Counted from the stretch's first letter, positions 52,121-61,506 are shown. The stretch is DNA of 64,000 bases from Streptomyces smyrnaeus (GCF_017676345.1 NZ_JAFFZM010000015.1:62001-126000), one strand, 5' to 3'. The notes: generated by a model not told the origin, from the sequence alone. Made by a program: numbers and translations.

Positions 52121-52837
52121 ATGCCAGAGCTGGTGTTCTTCTCCGGAACGATGGACTGCGGAAAGAGCACGCTGGCGCTCCAGATCGAGCACAACCGCTC
52201 GGCGCGCGGCCTCCAGGGCATGATCTTCACCCGGGACGACCGCGCGGGCACCGGCAAGCTCTCCTCCCGGCTCGGCCTGGTCGCCGAGGCCGTCGAGGTG
52301 GCCGAGGACCTCAACTTCCAGCAGCACCTGGTCCGCCATCTGACCGCGGGCGGTCGCACCGACTACGTGATCGTGGACGAGGCGCAGTTCCTGGCCCCCG
52401 AGCAGGTGGAGCAGCTCGCCCGTGTCGTCGACGACCTGGGTATCGACGTCTACGCGTTCGGCATCGCCACCGACTTCCGCACCCGGCTCTTCCCCGGCTC
52501 CCAGCGGTTGATGGAGCTCGCCGACCGGCTGGAGACCCTTCAGGTGGAGGCGCTGTGCTGGTGCGGGGCGCGCGCCACCCACAACGCGCGGACCGTCGGC
52601 GGCCGGATGGTGGTCGAAGGTGCGCAGGTGGTGGTGGGAGACGTGGGCGAACCCAGCGGAGAGATCGGCTACGAAGTGCTGTGCAGGCGCCACCATCGCC
52701 GCCGGCTCACGGCGGCCTCGGCGGGCGCGGGAGCGCTCTCACCCGACGTGCTCCCGGTGGACGAGCCCACCGCGGCGCCGAAGGTGCCGCCGGGACGCGG
52801 ACTCAGCGATCCGCTGCGACGGGCCGGATCACACTGA
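52121..52837 (+). CDS. tdk: Thymidine kinase
   Basis: Salvage enzyme that phosphorylates thymidine. 238 residues from ATG 52121. P-loop GTMDCGKST at 9-17; Walker-B-like IVDEAQFL near 87; the zinc lobe uses cysteines in CWCGARATH near 146 and CRRHHRR near 187. The lasso region is TVGGRMVVEGAQVVVG. The core ends near residue 195; a ~45-residue Pro/Ala-rich tail is extra. It is the last gene of a probable three-gene unit and converges on the VOC gene, with which it overlaps by 35 bp. Confidence 0.95.
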   Translation: MPELVFFSGTMDCGKSTLALQIEHNRSARGLQGMIFTRDDRAGTGKLSSRLGLVAEAVEVAEDLNFQQHLVRHLTAGGRTDYVIVDEAQFLAPEQVEQLARVVDDLGIDVYAFGIATDFRTRLFPGSQRLMELADRLETLQVEALCWCGARATHNARTVGGRMVVEGAQVVVGDVGEPSGEIGYEVLCRRHHRRRLTAASAGAGALSPDVLPVDEPTAAPKVPPGRGLSDPLRRAGSH

Positions 52838-53597
52838 AGTGCGCGCCCTCGAGGTCCGCGATCGTCGCCAGACGTCCGTACGGGGAGTCGTCGGGGCCGC
52901 GCACCACATGGCCGCCCAGCTCCACGGCGCGGCGTGCCATCCCGTCCGGGTCCTCCACCGCGAAGTACGTACGCCAGTGCGGTCCCCTGTCGCGCGGCAG
53001 GGTGTCCCCGACCCCGTGGATACCGGCCACCGGCGCACCGTCCGTGCACAGCGTCAGATAGTCGAACCCGGGCGCCTCGATGCTCTCGATGTCGTAACCG
53101 AACACGGCCTGATAGAACTTGACTACCGGCCCCGTCTCCCGGGTGACCAGCTCGAACCAGACCGGCGCCCCCAACGTCCCCCGCGGCGCCGTGCCCAGGC
53201 CCGACGGGTGCACGTCCTGCCACAGCCCGAAAGGGGCACCGTGCGGGTCGGCGACGATGGCCATCCGCCCCGCCGACTCCGCGTCCAGCGGACCCACCGC
53301 GACCGTGCCGCCGTACGAACGGACCGCGGACGCCGTCTCGTCGGCGTCGGCGGTCGCCAGATACGGCAGCCACGCGATCGGCAGCTGCCGGCCGGCCGCC
53401 TTCTTCCCCAGCCCCGCGACCTCGTGCCCGCCCGCGACTGCCCGCACATACGGGCCCAGCTGCTGGGGCCCGGCACGGAACTCCCAGCCGAACAGGCCCT
53501 GGTAGAACTCCTTGCCGACATCCAGCCCGTGCACCATCAAGCTCGCCCATGCGGGCGCGCCAGGCGTGTGCCGTAGCCGAGTCGCTGCCTCGGTCAT
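52803..53597 (-). CDS. VOC-superfamily protein with two glyoxalase/bleomycin-resistance-type domains
   Basis: 264 residues from ATG 53597 behind AAGGAGCG. Two tandem VOC modules: residues ~12-128 (PAWASLMVHGLDVGKEFYQGLFGWEF ... DPHGAPFGLWQ) and ~140-260 (PVWFELVTRETGPVVKFYQAVFGYDI ... DLEGAHFSVIRP). Each has the SxxVxYxxxxFYxxxFGW pattern. The metal-ligand positions are not canonical, so catalysis cannot be claimed. Related Streptomyces proteins are usually listed as hydroxylases or resistance proteins without proof. The 3' end overlaps thymidine kinase. Confidence 0.85.
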   Translation of the reverse strand: MTEAATRLRHTPGAPAWASLMVHGLDVGKEFYQGLFGWEFRAGPQQLGPYVRAVAGGHEVAGLGKKAAGRQLPIAWLPYLATADADETASAVRSYGGTVAVGPLDAESAGRMAIVADPHGAPFGLWQDVHPSGLGTAPRGTLGAPVWFELVTRETGPVVKFYQAVFGYDIESIEAPGFDYLTLCTDGAPVAGIHGVGDTLPRDRGPHWRTYFAVEDPDGMARRAVELGGHVVRGPDDSPYGRLATIADLEGAHFSVIRPVAADR

Positions 53598-53823
53598 CTG
53601 CTTCGCTCCTTGACCATCATCGATGCGGTCGTGCGGGTGGAAGTGCCCCGGCGTCCTTGTCGGGGCTCCGTGACTGCTCGCCAGTGCAGATGCTGTCACC
53701 ACCTGTCGTGCCGCGCTCCCCGGCCGCGCCGCTTTTTTCCGCTTCCGGGCGAGAATCCCCGATCCGTGTGCCGTCGTCGGACCCCGGCCCTCGCGGACGG
53801 AAGGCTGCGCGAAGATGGGCGCC

Positions 53824-54720
53824 ATGACAGCCATCATCTCCGTAGCGGAGCTCGCGAGCGACCTCGCAGCCTCAGCCGCGCCCGTGCTGCTCGACGTGCG
53901 CTACCGGCCCGGTGACCCTCCGGGCCTGCCCGAGTACCAGAAGGGGCACCTGCCCGGCGCCGTCTACATCGACCTGGAGAGCGAGCTCGCGGCCCCTCCC
54001 GCGGTCGCGGGCCAGGACGTGCCCCGGGGGTCCGGAGGCGGCCGCCACCCGCTGCCCGCGCTGGACGTGTTCGGTGCCGCCATGCGCCGTGCGGGCGTCA
54101 CCGCCGACCGGCCTGTGGTGGTCTACGACGCCGGCGGCCTCGGCGGCGGCTGGGCGGCGGCCCGCTGCTGGTGGCTGCTGCGCTGGGCGGGCCACCCCGA
54201 TGTGCGGGTCCTGGACGGCGGTCTGGAGGCCTGGGGCAGCTACCGCGACCCCGAGGGCGGGGGACCGCTGCCGGTCAGCACCGAGACCCCGGACCCGGCA
54301 CCCGGCGACTTCGTTCCGGCCCCGGGCGGCATGCCCACCCTCGACGCGGACGAGGCCGCTGCGCTGGCCCGGCGCGGGGTGCTGCTGGACGCGCGCGCCG
54401 CGGAGCGTTACCGCGGAGAGGTCGAGCCGATCGACCCCGTGGCCGGCCATGTCCCGGGTGCCGTCTCGGCCCCCACCACGGAGAACCTCACCGACGCGGG
54501 TACGTTCCGCTCCCCGAAGGCCCTCGCTGAGCGGTTCGAGGCGCTGGGCGCGGGGCCCGACACCGAGGTCGGCGTCTACTGCGGCTCCGGCGTCTCGGCC
54601 GCCCAGGAGGTGCTGGCGCTGCACCTCGCGGGCATCGACGCGGCCCTTTATGTGGGCTCCTGGAGCGAGTGGACGTCCGACGGCCGGCGCCCGGTGGCCA
54701 CCGGTCCCGAACGCGGCTGA
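53824..54720 (+). CDS. Sulfurtransferase, tandem rhodanese (3-mercaptopyruvate/thiosulfate type)
   Basis: 298 residues from ATG 53824; ATG 53815 is possible. Two rhodanese domains: the first (about 5-145) has LLDVRYRPG and YQKGHLPGAVYIDLE but a glycine-rich GGLGGGW in place of the catalytic cysteine loop. The second (about 172-290) has the catalytic Cys253 in YCGSGVSA, the loop style of 3-mercaptopyruvate sulfurtransferases. It moves sulfane sulfur to cyanide, thioredoxin or other acceptors. A bidirectional terminator separates it from sepH. Confidence 0.92.
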   Translation: MTAIISVAELASDLAASAAPVLLDVRYRPGDPPGLPEYQKGHLPGAVYIDLESELAAPPAVAGQDVPRGSGGGRHPLPALDVFGAAMRRAGVTADRPVVVYDAGGLGGGWAAARCWWLLRWAGHPDVRVLDGGLEAWGSYRDPEGGGPLPVSTETPDPAPGDFVPAPGGMPTLDADEAAALARRGVLLDARAAERYRGEVEPIDPVAGHVPGAVSAPTTENLTDAGTFRSPKALAERFEALGAGPDTEVGVYCGSGVSAAQEVLALHLAGIDAALYVGSWSEWTSDGRRPVATGPERG

Positions 54721-54766
54721 GGCCGTCGCTCTCCCTTGCGCTCCCCGGACCGTCGGCCGGGGGAGC

Positions 54767-54806
54767 ACGAGGGGGCGCCGCACCCTCGGGTGCGGCGCCC
54801 CCTCGT
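54767..54806. terminator. Bidirectional terminator between sulfurtransferase gene and sepH
   Basis: Perfect 18-bp stem (54767-54784 with 54789-54806) and CTCG loop between convergent stops. A weaker hairpin at 54741-54765 precedes it. Confidence 0.88.
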
Positions 54807-54861
54807 ACAGACAGCCCCAGACGGGTCCGGGTCCGCCGCGACGGCGCCGAACCCTTTACGG

Positions 54862-55974
54862 CTACTCCTTCTTGCGGCGGGTGCCGAAGACGATCTCGTC
54901 CCAGCTGGGTACGGCGGCCCGACGGCCCGGGCGGACCCCGTCCGCCTCGGCCTGGCGGTCGGTGTTGCCCTTGAGGCGGTCGCGGTGGGCGCCCACCGAG
55001 CGCGGCATCAGCACGTCCGCATAGGCGGAACCGGCGCTCGCGGCGGGGGCGGGCGGCTCCACGGCCTCCTGCTCCTCCTCGTGCTCCCGCTCGTCCTCGG
55101 CGGTCTCCGCGGCCTCGGCGGCGGCGCCCTCGCCGTCCTCGTCGCCGGGCACGGTGGGCTTCGACTCGGGTACGACCAGGTCGCCCCGGAAGCTGGGCAC
55201 CGCCTCCAGCAGGCTGGTCAGCGAGTCCGGGGTACCGCTGCCGTCCTCCGCGCCGGACAGCGGCTGGTCGTCCTCGTCACCGGGTGCGGGCGACAGTCCG
55301 GCGGGCTCCAGCTCGTGGCGGCCGGAGCGCTCGCCCCGGTCCGTGCGCTCCCGGGGCAGCCGGGCGATCCGGGGCACGAACGGGAAGCTGGGCTCCGGGG
55401 TGTCGTCGGTCTCGCCGATGAGCGCCCTGGCCTCGTCGTCCACCGCCTGCACCAGTCGGCGCGGCGGGTCGTAGGTCCAGGTCGCCGAGTGGGGCTGGGC
55501 GGCGACGCGGTAGGCGAGCAGGACCTCCCAGGTGCCGTCGTCACGCCGCCAGGAGTCCCAGTGGACCGAGTCCTTGTCGGCGCCGCGCAGCAGCAGCCGT
55601 TCGGCGACGGCCTCGCCGAGCTGCGGCCCGACGTTCTCACCGGGGCGGCGCACGGGAGTCTTGCGGGCGCGCTCGGCCATGAAAGCGCGCTCGGCGAGCA
55701 CGGGGCCCTCGAAGCGGCGTACCCGGTCGACGGGGATGCCCGCGAGGGACGCGACCTCCTCAGCGGAGGCACCGGCTCGTATACGGGCCTGGATGTCCCG
55801 AGGCCGCAGGTGGCTCTCCACCTCGATCTCGATCTGGCCCAGCCGCGCCCGGTCGTTCCGGACGGCGGCGCGCAGCCGCTCATCGATGGGAAGCGTGTAC
55901 TCCGTGCTGTCGGCAGCTTTGAGCACCAGTCGTGTGCCGTCGTTGCTGACGGCCACGACACGCAGTTCGGGCAT
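54862..55974 (-). CDS. sepH: SepH, FtsZ-associated cell division protein (DUF3071)
   Basis: Actinobacterial division protein that binds FtsZ and promotes filament assembly, helping sporulation septa form. 370 residues from ATG 55974 (MPELRVVAVSNDG). The DUF3071 domain (about 1-165) contains a helix-turn-helix-like segment (ARIRAGASAEEVASLAGIPVDRVRRFEGP, 63-91) that in SepH stimulates FtsZ assembly; keep in mind it resembles, but is not known to be, a DNA-binding unit. Residues ~200-330 are acidic and disordered. The conserved C-terminus AVPSWDEIVFGTRRKKE is intact and is needed for self-association in studied SepH proteins. Confidence 0.93.
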   Translation of the reverse strand: MPELRVVAVSNDGTRLVLKAADSTEYTLPIDERLRAAVRNDRARLGQIEIEVESHLRPRDIQARIRAGASAEEVASLAGIPVDRVRRFEGPVLAERAFMAERARKTPVRRPGENVGPQLGEAVAERLLLRGADKDSVHWDSWRRDDGTWEVLLAYRVAAQPHSATWTYDPPRRLVQAVDDEARALIGETDDTPEPSFPFVPRIARLPRERTDRGERSGRHELEPAGLSPAPGDEDDQPLSGAEDGSGTPDSLTSLLEAVPSFRGDLVVPESKPTVPGDEDGEGAAAEAAETAEDEREHEEEQEAVEPPAPAASAGSAYADVLMPRSVGAHRDRLKGNTDRQAEADGVRPGRRAAVPSWDEIVFGTRRKKE

Positions 55975-56434
55975 GGGGACCTCCCGGGTGGTGCCTGCCG
56001 ACGTCACGTGCGTCGCTGCTCCCGCTAGACGAGTGTGGCCTGCCCGGGTGCAGCCTGCCACAACCTTGCCGACTTCCTCGGGGTCCGAGGCTGTGTCCAG
56101 ATCGTTGTTCGAATCATATGGAACTGCCCAGAACCGCCGCTATGGCACGGTTACCTCCTCACAACGCACAGTGACCGAGGTGGTCACCGTGTGCAGCCAG
56201 CGCCGGGTCAGAACCGAGACCAGGGCTCGTCACACTACTCCATTAGGGCCACCCGGGTGGACCGCCGCGCCACCGAAGTTGCTCCGGAGTAAGGGAGTTG
56301 ACGCCCCAAGAGTCCATTTGGCCTGGATACGGGGGTGGGAAGCGTCACAGAACCACCCGAAATGGAACCTTCGCCTTCGCTCGAAAGTCCCCTATTCGTG
56401 CACAGTGGTTGGAGTGTGCGATCAAGGGCGGTAG
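55975..56434. other. Divergent promoter region, sepH and membrane protein
   Basis: 460 bp with lower GC than its surroundings. It holds an imperfect inverted repeat CACAGTGACC / GGTCACCGTGTG at 56167-56193, a possible regulator site. I could not assign promoters with confidence. Confidence 0.5.
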
Positions 56435-57715
56435 ATGGACAAGAGCGACAAGGAATCCATATCCAGTGCTGACACTGACAAACAGGGAGAGAGCAAGAGT
56501 GCCAAAAAGCTCGATCTGAGCGTGGCCCAGGTGCTGGGCAGTGCGGTCGCAGCGGTGGTCGCCGCGTTCGCCGCGGGGCAACTCGGGGTCTACGGCACCT
56601 TCCTGGGTGCCGGTGTCATGAGCCTCGTCGCCACCAGCGGCGGTCCGATCTTCCAGCACTTCTTCAGCAGGACCGGTGAGCAGCTCAAGGAGGTCACCGT
56701 GCCGCCCAAGGCACGGCAGGCCCCGGTACGGGATCCCATCGCCGGCTGGAAGGACGACGAGGGCCATCACACCAGCCAGGCCGTCCACAACGCCGACGCG
56801 CTGCACGACCCCCGGGCCGCTGCCACGCAACTGCTTCCCACCACTTCGTGGGGCCGGGAGCCGGGCAGCGGCACGGCAGACGACGCCCAGGGCACCACGA
56901 AGGCGGCCGGTGCGGTCGGTGGCGCCGCGGCCGGTGAGGACGACGCCCGTGCGCTGAGCCGCGACGACATCACCAGGGCGCTGCGGCCCGACGCCGCGAC
57001 CCGGGCGCCCGCGGGCACCGACGCCACCCAGGCGCTGCGCAGCGAGGACGCGACACGGATGCTCCGCCGTGACGACGCGACCCAGGTGCTGGGGACCGTC
57101 AAGCGGCCCGCCGGCCCGGTGGACGCCGAGGAACTGCCGGGCAACGGCGAGTTCACCGGGGCCACCACCCATGGCACCAAGTGGCGGGGGTGGCGGCGTA
57201 CGCTGCTGCCCGCCGTCGTGGTGTTCGTGATCGCGATCGGCGGCATCACGCTGTACGAGGCGATCTCCGGGCACAGCGTCTCCGGCGGGAAGGGCACGTC
57301 CATCAGCGATGTCTTCCGGCCGAGCCACGGCTCGTCGACCGGGGACTCCCCTGACGCGCCTCCCGCGAGCACGGACCCGGACGGAACGGGGAATGGCGAG
57401 AGCCCGACCCCCGACCCGAAGGAGTCCGGGCAGTCCACCGATCCGAGTGACAACGGCAGCGGTGACAAGGGGCGGACCGGCACGGGCGAGACGGACCAGA
57501 AGACGAGCCCCACCCCCGACCCGTCCCGGTCCCAGTCGGACGGAACGGAAGGTTCCGGAAACACCGACAGCGGTGACAGCAGCACCGACGACTCCAGCGG
57601 CGAGGGCAGCCGGCAGGACGGGGACGGCGCAGCCGGCTCCGGGGAGACCGGTGGCGCGGGCAGCGGTGCTCAGCTCCCGCAGGGCCAGCAGCCCGGAGCC
57701 TCCTCGCAGGGGTAG
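56435..57715 (+). CDS. Membrane protein with repeat region and low-complexity extracellular tail
   Basis: I do not recognise a named family. 426 residues from ATG 56435. A charged N-terminus (1-27) precedes hydrophobic LSVAQVLGSAVAAVVAAFAA and YGTFLGAGVMSLVATSGG segments (about 29-68). A soluble stretch to ~250 contains imperfect repeats built on DATxxLRxxD (about 172-220). A second membrane helix, LLPAVVVFVIAIGGITLYEAI, spans about 257-277. The last ~140 residues are Gly, Ser, Asp, Thr and Pro-rich and probably outside the cell. It is divergent from sepH. Threonines in the repeats could be kinase targets, which is conjecture. Confidence 0.7.
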   Translation: MDKSDKESISSADTDKQGESKSAKKLDLSVAQVLGSAVAAVVAAFAAGQLGVYGTFLGAGVMSLVATSGGPIFQHFFSRTGEQLKEVTVPPKARQAPVRDPIAGWKDDEGHHTSQAVHNADALHDPRAAATQLLPTTSWGREPGSGTADDAQGTTKAAGAVGGAAAGEDDARALSRDDITRALRPDAATRAPAGTDATQALRSEDATRMLRRDDATQVLGTVKRPAGPVDAEELPGNGEFTGATTHGTKWRGWRRTLLPAVVVFVIAIGGITLYEAISGHSVSGGKGTSISDVFRPSHGSSTGDSPDAPPASTDPDGTGNGESPTPDPKESGQSTDPSDNGSGDKGRTGTGETDQKTSPTPDPSRSQSDGTEGSGNTDSGDSSTDDSSGEGSRQDGDGAAGSGETGGAGSGAQLPQGQQPGASSQG

Positions 57716-57751
57716 CCCCCGGCGGGGCGGCTCACCGCCTGCTCCGTACGA

Positions 57752-57795
57752 CAGGGCCGTGCCGCGCATCCGAACGGGTGCACGGCACGGCCCTG
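57752..57795. terminator. Bidirectional terminator, membrane protein and lactone oxidase genes
   Basis: Stem of about 13 bp (57752-57764 with 57783-57795) around a larger loop that can extend the pairing; it sits between convergent stops. Confidence 0.75.
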
Positions 57796-57820
57796 ACTGC
57801 TGCCTTGTCCGCTGCCCGGG

Positions 57821-59167
57821 TCAGTCGCCCAGCACCCGCCGCAGATAGTCGTTGCCGAAGACCCGGTTCGGGTCCAGGCGGTCGCGCAGCGCCGTGAACT
57901 CCGCGAACCGCGGATACACCCCCGCGAGGTACTCCGCGTCCCTGCTGTGCAGCTTCCCCCAGTGCGGGCGCCCGGCGTGCGCAGTCATGATCCGCTCGAC
58001 GGCGCTGAAGTACCCCTCATGGGGCGTGCCCCGGTACATGTGCACCGCCACGTAAGCCGTCTCGCGCCCGCTCGCCGTCGACAGCGGTATGTCGTCCGCA
58101 GGCGCCGTGCGCACCTCGACGGGGAAGCTCACCCGGAAGTGGGACCTCTCCATCAGCGCCTTCAGCTCCCGCAGCGCCTCCACCAGCGCCGTGCGCGGTA
58201 TCGCGTACTCCATCTCCACGAAGCGCACCCTGCGCGGGCTGGTGAAGACCTTGTAAGGGATGTCGGTGTAGCTGCGTGCCGACAGGGCGCGGCTGGAGAC
58301 ACGGGCGACGCCGGGCACGGTGGCGGGCACGGCCTTGCCGAGTGCGCAGGCCGCCTGGAAGACGCCGTTGGACAGCAGTTCGTCGTCGACCCAGCCCCGC
58401 ACCCGGGGGAGCGGGGCCGCGGGACCCGCGCTGCGGTTGTTGCGCTTGGTGTTGCAGCTGTTGGTGTGCGGAAACCAATAGAACTCGAAATGTTCGTTCT
58501 CGGCCACCAGTTGATCGAACTCTTCGGTGACCCGGTCGAACGGCATCGGCTCCTCGCGAGCCGTCAGCAGGAACTCCGGCTCCACCCCGAAGGTGAGCTC
58601 GGTGACGACGCCCAGCGCCCCGAGCCCCACCCGGGCGGCGGCGAAGACGGCCTGCTCCTCCTCGGTCCCCTCCGCCGAGCAGCGCAGCACGGAGCCGTCG
58701 GCGAGCACCAGTTCCAGGCCCTTGAGCTGCGCGGCCACCGAGGCCGAGTCGCGGCCCGTGCCGTGTGTGCCGGTGCTGACGGCGCCGGAGACGGTCTGCT
58801 CCATGATGTCGCCCATGTTCGTCAGCGACAGACCCCGCGCCGCCAGCGCGGCGTTCAGCTCCTTCAGCGGTGTGCCCGCGGCGACGGTGACCGTGCCCGC
58901 GGCCCGGTCCACGGCACGTATTCCGGTCAGCCGTTCGGGCCGTATCAGCACCCCGTCCGTGAGGGCGGCGGCGGTGAACGAGTGACCGGTGCCCGCGGCC
59001 TTCACCCGCAGTCCGTCCGCCGCCGCCCGGCGCACCACTTCGGCGAGGGCCTGCGTGGTGGAGGGCGAGACCGTCCGCTGCGGCGCGGCCGTCACATTGC
59101 CCGCCCAGTTGCGCCACGTCGCCGCCCGACCGTCCTTCGCCGCCCGTATGCCCGACCGCACGCTCAT
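57821..59167 (-). CDS. FAD-dependent sugar-1,4-lactone oxidase (ALO/AldO family)
   Basis: 448-residue oxidoreductase from ATG 59167 (MSVRSGIRAAK). The PCMH-type FAD domain has RVKAAGTGHSFTAAALTDG near residue 56; the His in GTGHSF is the usual covalent flavin site of the family. FAD-binding GDIMEQTVSGAVSTGTHGTG follows near 118. The C-terminal ALO domain has EFYWFPHTNSC near 220 and ends HWGKLH...PRFAEFTALRDRLDPNRVFGNDYL, typical of D-arabinono-1,4-lactone oxidases. The substrate could be an aldonolactone or alditol. It is divergent from hemH with about 205 bp between. Confidence 0.88.
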   Translation of the reverse strand: MSVRSGIRAAKDGRAATWRNWAGNVTAAPQRTVSPSTTQALAEVVRRAAADGLRVKAAGTGHSFTAAALTDGVLIRPERLTGIRAVDRAAGTVTVAAGTPLKELNAALAARGLSLTNMGDIMEQTVSGAVSTGTHGTGRDSASVAAQLKGLELVLADGSVLRCSAEGTEEEQAVFAAARVGLGALGVVTELTFGVEPEFLLTAREEPMPFDRVTEEFDQLVAENEHFEFYWFPHTNSCNTKRNNRSAGPAAPLPRVRGWVDDELLSNGVFQAACALGKAVPATVPGVARVSSRALSARSYTDIPYKVFTSPRRVRFVEMEYAIPRTALVEALRELKALMERSHFRVSFPVEVRTAPADDIPLSTASGRETAYVAVHMYRGTPHEGYFSAVERIMTAHAGRPHWGKLHSRDAEYLAGVYPRFAEFTALRDRLDPNRVFGNDYLRRVLGD

Positions 59168-59372
59168 CTGTGACCGTCCCCTCTCGCCGCGGCGCCGGCC
59201 GAGAGCTCGGCCGGCGGTGGCCGAGGAACGCACCACGACCGCCGGCGCCCCCGCCCCAGCGGGCCCCCACCAGTTGGAGAGGGATCATACTCACGGGTCC
59301 CGACGGCGACCCGGCCGTGTTGACGCCGAGGGCGGCCACTTCTCCCGCGGGCCGGATGGCAGGATCGGAGAC

Positions 59373-60533
59373 ATGTCCGATGCGCTGCCCACCGAACCCT
59401 CCGGCTTCGAGCCGGACTCCTCCCCGGCCCCCTACGACGCACTCCTGCTGCTCTCCTTCGGGGGCCCCGAGGGGATGGACGACGTCGTCCCGTTCCTCCA
59501 GAACGTCACCCGGGGACGAGGCATCCCCACGGAGCGTCTGGAGGAGGTGGGTCAGCACTACTACCTCTTCGGCGGCGTCAGCCCCATCAACGAGCAGAAC
59601 CGGGCGCTGCTGACGGCGCTCCGGGAGGACTTCGCCGCACACGGCCTCGACCTGCCCGTCTACTGGGGGAACCGCAACTGGGCGCCCTACCTCACCGACA
59701 CCCTGCGGGAGCTGGTCCGCGACGGACACCAGCGGGTTCTCGTGCTGGCGACGAGCGCGTACGCCTCCTACTCGGGCTGCCGCCAGTACCGCGAGAACCT
59801 CGCCGAGTCGCTGGCGGCGCTGCGGGAGGAGGGGCTGCCGGTGCCGCGGGTGGACAAGCTGCGGCACTACTTCAACCACCCCGGCTTCATCGAGCCCGTC
59901 GTCGACGGAGTCCTCGCCTGCCTGGACGACCTCCCCGCCGAGGTGCGCGCCAGTGCCCACCTCGCCTTCACCACCCACTCCATCCCCACCGCCGCGGCCG
60001 ACACCTCCGGCCCCGTCGAGGCGCACGGCGACGGCGGTGCCTATGTGGCACAGCACCGCGATGTCGCCGCGCTGATCAGCGACGCGGTCCGGGAGCGCAC
60101 CGGCACGCAGCACCCCTGGAGCCTCGTCTACCAGTCGCGCAGCGGACCGCCCTCGGTGCCCTGGCTGGAGCCGGACATCTGCGACCACCTGGAGGAGCTG
60201 CACGGCAAGGGCGTGCCCGGCGTGGTGATGGTGCCGATCGGCTTCGTCTCGGACCACATGGAGGTCCGCTACGACCTGGACACCGAGGCCATGGCCAAGG
60301 CCTCCGAACTGAACCTGCCCGCACGCCGCTCGCCCACGGTCGGTGCCGACCCGCGGTTCGCCGCGGCCGTACGGGAACTGGTGCTGGAGAGAGCCGCCGC
60401 CGAGCGGGGCGCGGCGCCGGCCCGGTGCGCGCTGGGGGCGCTGGGTGCGAGCCACGACGTGTGCCCGGTCGGCTGCTGTCCGGCGCGGACGCCGAAGCCG
60501 GCGGCGGCCGGCGCCGACGCACCGGCCCTGTGA
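59373..60533 (+). CDS. hemH: Ferrochelatase (coproporphyrin type, [2Fe-2S])
   Basis: Inserts Fe2+ into coproporphyrin III in the actinobacterial heme pathway. 386 residues from ATG 59373. Catalytic His202 lies in FTTHSIPT; the conserved metal-side Glu region is GFVSDHMEVRYDLD near 289. A candidate [2Fe-2S] cluster is supported by Cys136 (SGCRQYREN) and the C-terminal cysteines 352, 364, 368 and 369 (DVCPVGCC), as in the mycobacterial enzyme. Both N- and C-terminal tails are Pro/Ala-rich. Genes for the other heme steps are not adjacent. The inositol monophosphatase gene follows 139 bp downstream. Confidence 0.93.
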   Translation: MSDALPTEPSGFEPDSSPAPYDALLLLSFGGPEGMDDVVPFLQNVTRGRGIPTERLEEVGQHYYLFGGVSPINEQNRALLTALREDFAAHGLDLPVYWGNRNWAPYLTDTLRELVRDGHQRVLVLATSAYASYSGCRQYRENLAESLAALREEGLPVPRVDKLRHYFNHPGFIEPVVDGVLACLDDLPAEVRASAHLAFTTHSIPTAAADTSGPVEAHGDGGAYVAQHRDVAALISDAVRERTGTQHPWSLVYQSRSGPPSVPWLEPDICDHLEELHGKGVPGVVMVPIGFVSDHMEVRYDLDTEAMAKASELNLPARRSPTVGADPRFAAAVRELVLERAAAERGAAPARCALGALGASHDVCPVGCCPARTPKPAAAGADAPAL

Positions 60534-60672
60534 GGCCGAGCGCGCCCGTCGGCCGCCCCGCGCCTGTCCACCCGCCCGTCCATTCACTCATGCGGGTGAC
60601 CGGCCGTCGCGCCCTGCGGGCCTTCGACCGTCCGGCCGCCTGCGACATACGTACGACTGGAGCAGCGACAAA

Positions 60673-61506
60673 GTGACTGACACCCCGCAGTCCGCACCCG
60701 AGCGCGCCGACGACGCGCTCAAGGCCGAACTGCTCGCCCTCGCACAGGAGGCCGCCGTCCGGGCGGGCACCCTGCTGCGGGACGGCCGCCCCGCCGACCT
60801 GGGCGTCGCCGCGACCAAGACCAGCCCCATCGACGTGGTCACCGAGATGGATCTGGCCTCCGAGAAGCTGATCACCGGCTATCTGACCGAGCACCGGCCG
60901 CACGACGGCTTCCTCGGCGAAGAGGGCGCCTCCAGCGACGGCACCTCCGGCGTCCGCTGGGTGATCGACCCGGTCGACGGCACCGTCAACTACCTGTACG
61001 GACGTCCCGACTGGGCCGTCTCCATCGCCGCCGAGTACCACGGTGAGCGCGTCGTGGGCGTCGTGGCGGCCCCCGTGCGCGGAGAGACCTGGCACGCGGT
61101 CGTCGGACAGGGTGCCTTCCTGGACGGACACCGGCTGCGGTGCCGCCCGTCGCCGCCGCTCGACCAGGCGCTGATCGGCACCGGGTTCGGCTACATCACC
61201 GAGCGGCGGGTGGCCCAGGCCGCCGTCGCACAGGAACTGATCCCGCGCGTACGTGACATCCGCCGTGGCGGTTCGGCCGCCATCGACCTGTGCGATGTCG
61301 GCACCGGACGGCTCGACGGTTTCTACGAGCGCGGCCTCAACCCCTGGGACCTGGCCGCGGGGGAGCTCATCGCCCGCGAGGCCGGTGCGCTCACGGGGGG
61401 CCGCCCCGGCCGGCCGGCGGACGGCGAGCTGACCCTGTGCGCCTCCCCGGGCGTCTTCGAGGCGCTGCAGCCGCTGCTGGAGCGGCTCGGCGCCTGGCAC
61501 GACTAG
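60673..61506 (+). CDS. Inositol monophosphatase family phosphatase
   Basis: 277-residue lithium-sensitive-type phosphatase from GTG 60673. Metal ligands are visible in GEEGAS near residue 78, WVIDPVDGTVNYLYG near 96 (the D-P-x-D-G-T motif) and LNPWDLAAGELIAREAGA near 222. Substrates in the family are myo-inositol-1-phosphate, histidinol phosphate or PAP; which applies is unclear. The inositol product would feed mycothiol and phosphatidylinositol synthesis in actinomycetes. It lies downstream of hemH and is followed by a terminator shared with the convergent small gene. Confidence 0.9.
   Translation: MTDTPQSAPERADDALKAELLALAQEAAVRAGTLLRDGRPADLGVAATKTSPIDVVTEMDLASEKLITGYLTEHRPHDGFLGEEGASSDGTSGVRWVIDPVDGTVNYLYGRPDWAVSIAAEYHGERVVGVVAAPVRGETWHAVVGQGAFLDGHRLRCRPSPPLDQALIGTGFGYITERRVAQAAVAQELIPRVRDIRRGGSAAIDLCDVGTGRLDGFYERGLNPWDLAAGELIAREAGALTGGRPGRPADGELTLCASPGVFEALQPLLERLGAWHD

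Noticed and set aside
56100..56120. SOS box upstream of sepH (TTCGAATC region)
   Set aside because: Only one half-site is present.
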